Source: an uncultured Christensenella sp.
Lineage (GTDB): Bacteria; Bacillota; Clostridia; Christensenellales; Borkfalkiaceae
Length of the DNA: 7,819 nucleotides
Direction: 5' to 3'
Assembly (NCBI GenBank): GCA_910585235.1
Contig: CAJUCM010000041.1
Span: 1 to 7,819, forward strand
Shown: piece by piece, positions 6,038 through 7,819 of the stretch
Layout of the letters: each line of letters opens with the position of its first letter
How positions within the stretch are numbered: the stretch's first letter is position 1
Notes under the pieces: generated by a model
The model's input: only the letters and a program-made list of their open reading frames with translations
The model's database searches: none
What the model was told of the DNA's origin: nothing
Program-made: the position numbers and the translations under genes

Positions 6038-6727
6038 ATGATTATGCGTTTCAAAAAAAAGCTGGCGGCGGTCGCCGTCGCACTGTTTCTGTTTATCGGA
6101 ATGACGGCGGGGCTCATACTGTTTGTGGCGGTCGGCGGTCAGGGGTACGCCCGCGTCAGTTTCGGAAAGGACTATTATTTTTTAGTTAAGGACTGCGAGG
6201 ATACGACGGCGTCGGCGATCACGGGCGATATTTATTCCGCAGGCGGGGCGGGTTATCTGCTTGAAGACGATAATGCGGTTGCGATCGCCTGCTATTTCAA
6301 AGAGTCGAGCGCGGAGTCCGTACAAAAAAATCTTGAAGAAAAGGGAACGAGTACGAGGCTGATCGTAAAATCGCCCCCCGATCTGGTGCTTCGCGGCAGA
6401 AAGAGCGGGTATAAAGGGCAGATCGAGTCGAATCTGGAAACGGTGGACAATTTTGCGCACATTCTTTACGATACCGCAAACGGTCTGGAACGGAGCGAAC
6501 TTTCCCAGCGTGAGGCGAAAGCGGCGCTTAGCGGGGTCGTCTCTTCGTTGCGGGGATTGATCGTGAGCAACGGAGACGAGGTGTTTTCCCTTTGGAATTC
6601 TGCGCTCAAAGAGGCGGAACGGCGGGGTACGGAGCTTTGCGGAGGGTTGCTGTTTTCTAAGGATTTGCGTTATTTACAGACGATGCTCTGCGACAGAGCG
6701 GTAAATCTTAAAAATTATTTTGCCTGA
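6038..6727 (+). CDS. Membrane-anchored protein with possible SPOR-like domain
   Basis: A 229-residue protein with a short basic N-terminus and one hydrophobic segment at about residues 9-33 (AAVAVALFLFIGMTAGLILF), best read as a signal anchor with the rest outside the membrane. Residues ~46-110 have an alternating strand-helix-strand pattern (YYFLVKDCED, AGGAGYLLEDDNAVAIACYF, then a helix ESVQKNLEEKG). This resembles SPOR-type peptidoglycan-binding domains, but I cannot confirm the family. The C-terminal ~100 residues look helical and polar. Two starts are possible: ATG 6038 and ATG 6044. The second has a weak AGAG (6033-6036) at 7 nt. The first sits at the predicted transcription start. The gene is GC-rich like secA and belongs to the core chromosome rather than the island. 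The lipid kinase gene starts 39 bp later from its own promoter. Confidence 0.8.
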   Translation: MIMRFKKKLAAVAVALFLFIGMTAGLILFVAVGGQGYARVSFGKDYYFLVKDCEDTTASAITGDIYSAGGAGYLLEDDNAVAIACYFKESSAESVQKNLEEKGTSTRLIVKSPPDLVLRGRKSGYKGQIESNLETVDNFAHILYDTANGLERSELSQREAKAALSGVVSSLRGLIVSNGDEVFSLWNSALKEAERRGTELCGGLLFSKDLRYLQTMLCDRAVNLKNYFA

Positions 6728-6731
6728 ACGC

Positions 6732-6760
6732 TTGTCGGATGGAATAAAATCGGATATAAT
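6732..6760 (+). promoter_or_regulatory. Promoter of the lipid kinase gene
   Basis: TTGTCG (6732-6737, 4/6 match to TTGACA) lies exactly 17 bp before a perfect TATAAT (6755-6760). Only six bases (AGTTCC) separate the -10 from the ATG at 6767, so the predicted transcription start coincides with the start codon. There is no room for a Shine-Dalgarno sequence in the transcript. Confidence 0.75.
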
Positions 6761-6766
6761 AGTTCC

Positions 6767-7672
6767 ATGAAATGTCTCTTTCTTTACAATCCGAACAGCG
6801 GAAAGGGAAAAATTCAAAAGAAGCTCCCGCTCATCGAACGAATGCTGAAAACGCGTTACGAAACGGTGGAAATTTACGCGACGAAAAGCGCGGAAGATCT
6901 GAAAGCGCGCGTCGCTTCGGCGGCGGAGGAATATGACGCGGTCGTATTTTCGGGCGGGGACGGAACGTTCAATCTCGTCCTCGACGGAATCGGGGAAAGT
7001 CGGGTCAGACTGGGGTATCTGCCGTCGGGAACGGTGAACGACGTGGCGCGTTCTCTCGGAATCCCCAAAAACGTAAAGAAAGCGTTGAAAGTGATCGTCG
7101 GCGGCAGGTGCGAACAGCTTGACTGTATGCGCGTGAACGAAACGGGCTACGCAATGTATATCGTGGCGGCGGGTGCGTTCACGGGGGTTACTTATTCTAC
7201 GCCCCAGAGAAAAAAGAAATGGTTCGGGCGCTTCGGCTATGTGTTCGAGTGTTGGAAAAAACACATGAAGTTCAATTCTTTTCCGATCAGAGTGACCTGC
7301 AACGGGAAAACGGAGGAGGCGAAAGCCGTTTTGGTTCTTGTCATGAACGGCAGGTCGGTCGCGGGTTTTCCCGTCAACAGAAAGGCGAGTATGCGGGACG
7401 GGAAAATGGAGATCGCGATTTTGCGCGTCCGCGAGAAAATGGGGTTCTGGGGAAGGGTGCGGGCGTTCTTCGGCATTATCGGACTTTTTATCCGTGGAGC
7501 GGGCTTTGAGAGCAAACGCCTTCTGCGCCTGTATGGGGAGCAAATTACGATCGAGACGGATGACGAAGTTGTCTGGGATCTGGACGGCGAAAAAGGTGAT
7601 ACTGGAAATACCCAAATCCGGCTTCTTCCGAAGCACGTTATGATGTTTGTACCGAAAAATAAAAAAATATGA
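6767..7672 (+). CDS. Diacylglycerol/lipid kinase family protein (YegS/BmrU type)
   Basis: A 301-residue soluble or membrane-peripheral lipid kinase. Family members phosphorylate diacylglycerol or related lipids with ATP, recycling diacylglycerol into phospholipid synthesis. Visible motifs: N8-P9-N10-S11-G12-K13-G14-K15 at the very N-terminus, the nucleotide-binding S62-G-G-D-G-T-F-N69, L85-P-S-G-T-V-N-D92, and the late D271-L-D-G-E275 that carries the catalytic acidic residue. The order and length fit the DAGK catalytic plus YegS C-terminal domain. Whether the substrate is diacylglycerol (DgkB-like) or another lipid cannot be told from the sequence. The start is secure because the conserved core begins within eight residues. 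No ribosome binding site is present and the promoter -10 ends 6 bp before the ATG, so a leaderless mRNA is likely. An intrinsic terminator follows. Confidence 0.93.
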   Translation: MKCLFLYNPNSGKGKIQKKLPLIERMLKTRYETVEIYATKSAEDLKARVASAAEEYDAVVFSGGDGTFNLVLDGIGESRVRLGYLPSGTVNDVARSLGIPKNVKKALKVIVGGRCEQLDCMRVNETGYAMYIVAAGAFTGVTYSTPQRKKKWFGRFGYVFECWKKHMKFNSFPIRVTCNGKTEEAKAVLVLVMNGRSVAGFPVNRKASMRDGKMEIAILRVREKMGFWGRVRAFFGIIGLFIRGAGFESKRLLRLYGEQITIETDDEVVWDLDGEKGDTGNTQIRLLPKHVMMFVPKNKKI

Positions 7673-7682
7673 AAAACGGTTG

Positions 7683-7714
7683 AAAATCGCTTGCTTTTTA
7701 TGCACGATTTTTTT
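7683..7714 (+). terminator. Intrinsic terminator of the lipid kinase gene
   Basis: AAAATCG (7683-7689) pairs with CGATTTT (7705-7711). An inner TGC/GCA (7692-7694 / 7702-7704) closes a 7-nt loop past a two-base bulge. A run of seven T's (7708-7714) completes it. The stem is AT-rich. It begins 10 bp after the kinase stop codon, and its 3' half is also the promoter of the tRNA gene. Confidence 0.6.
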
Positions 7715-7719
7715 ATAAT
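7691..7719 (+). promoter_or_regulatory. Promoter of the tRNA gene
   Basis: TTGCTT (7691-7696) lies 17 bp before a perfect TATAAT (7714-7719), again within TATAATAG. Predicted transcription starts near 7726, about 11 nt before the tRNA. The -35 and spacer are inside the preceding terminator hairpin. Confidence 0.65.
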
Positions 7720-7736
7720 AGAAAAGCGTTTGAAAT

Positions 7737-7774
7737 GCTTCTGTGGCTCAGTCGGTAGAGCGATTGATTCGTAA
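7737..7774 (+). tRNA. tRNA-Thr (anticodon CGU), 5' half only
   Basis: The sequence folds as the 5' half of a normal tRNA: acceptor strand GCTTCTG (1-7), TG (8-9), D-stem GCTC/GAGC with loop AGTCGGTA, G26, anticodon strand ATTGA (27-31), and loop TTCGTAA (32-38). The anticodon CGU (7770-7772) reads ACG (Thr). Its 3' partner should begin TCAAT, but from position 39 the sequence is TTATT and then diverges completely. No T-arm (GGTTCGA) and no matching acceptor strand CAGAAGC occur in the 45 bases before the window ends. The gene has its own promoter, so the 5' half looks functional. Either the 3' half lies beyond an intron or insertion, or the gene is broken. Confidence 0.75.
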
Positions 7775-7819
7775 TTATTTAATTAACCATTAAATAATAG
7801 CCTAAATAGCTCTTAAAAG
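7774..7819 (+). other. Sequence interrupting the tRNA: hairpin and possible intron start
   Basis: Directly after the anticodon loop, ATTATTTAAT (7774-7783) pairs perfectly with ATTAAATAAT (7789-7798) around TAACC. The next bases contain AATAGC (7805-7810) and then AAA (7815-7817), similar in spacing to the group I intron core element P (consensus near AATTGC....AAA). Bacterial group I introns do lie in tRNA anticodon loops, which makes this the leading reading. Against it, no internal guide sequence able to pair with the 5' exon through a G-U at the splice site is visible. Alternatives are an integrated element junction, a decayed tRNA, or an assembly error at a sequence end. The window stops too early to decide. 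Confidence 0.4.

Noticed and set aside
6674..7705. 343-codon open frame on the minus strand opposite the lipid kinase
   Set aside because: It lies exactly antisense to a gene with clear DAGK motifs, has a His/Arg/Phe-rich composition typical of antisense frames in GC-rich genes, and shows no domain.
7774..7819. Group II intron start
   Set aside because: The sequence after the tRNA half begins GTAATT or AATTAT rather than the GUGYG of group II introns.
1..7819. CRISPR array, insertion sequence or transposase
   Set aside because: No regularly spaced repeats, no transposase-like reading frame and no terminal inverted repeat pair were seen.

Overview
The window looks like a fragment of a Clostridia-like Firmicute (Bacillota) chromosome. 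This is inferred from three things: the secA-prfB order that is standard in Firmicutes, the Firmicute style of the SecA, RF2 and TsaD proteins, and short TTG/TATAAT promoters. Both ends cut through genes: secA lacks its start, and a tRNA gene at the right edge lacks a normal 3' half. This fits a contig-sized piece, probably from a metagenome.

Layout. Positions 1-4772 hold a plus-strand, GC-rich housekeeping block: secA (protein export ATPase, 5' truncated), prfB (peptide chain release factor 2) and tsaD (tRNA t6A37 modification). prfB and tsaD are 4 nt apart and are probably co-transcribed. A weak hairpin lies between secA and prfB.

Positions 4850-6024 form a visibly AT-richer island with three small genes. 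Two are on the minus strand: a two-helix membrane protein and a 112-residue soluble protein, neither recognised. The third, on the plus strand, is an 80-residue XRE-type helix-turn-helix regulator divergent from the soluble-protein gene. A perfect dyad (11-bp arms, 2-nt centre, 5657-5680) lies between the divergent genes and overlaps the minus-strand -35 region, so it is the obvious operator candidate. Two intrinsic terminators (5202-5231 minus, 5992-6024 plus) punctuate the island. The first ends just before the ribosome binding site of the membrane-protein gene.

Positions 6038-7672 return to GC-rich plus-strand genes: a membrane-anchored protein with a possible SPOR-like domain, and a diacylglycerol/lipid kinase of the YegS/BmrU type. 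Both have TATAATAG 3-4 nt before the ATG and no convincing Shine-Dalgarno sequence, which suggests leaderless mRNAs. A third TATAATAG, overlapping the kinase terminator, drives a tRNA gene. The tRNA has a clean 5' half with anticodon CGU (Thr). Right after the anticodon loop it runs into a perfect 10-bp AT-rich hairpin and non-tRNA sequence up to the window edge. That interruption, possibly the start of an intron or an inserted element, is the most unusual thing here.
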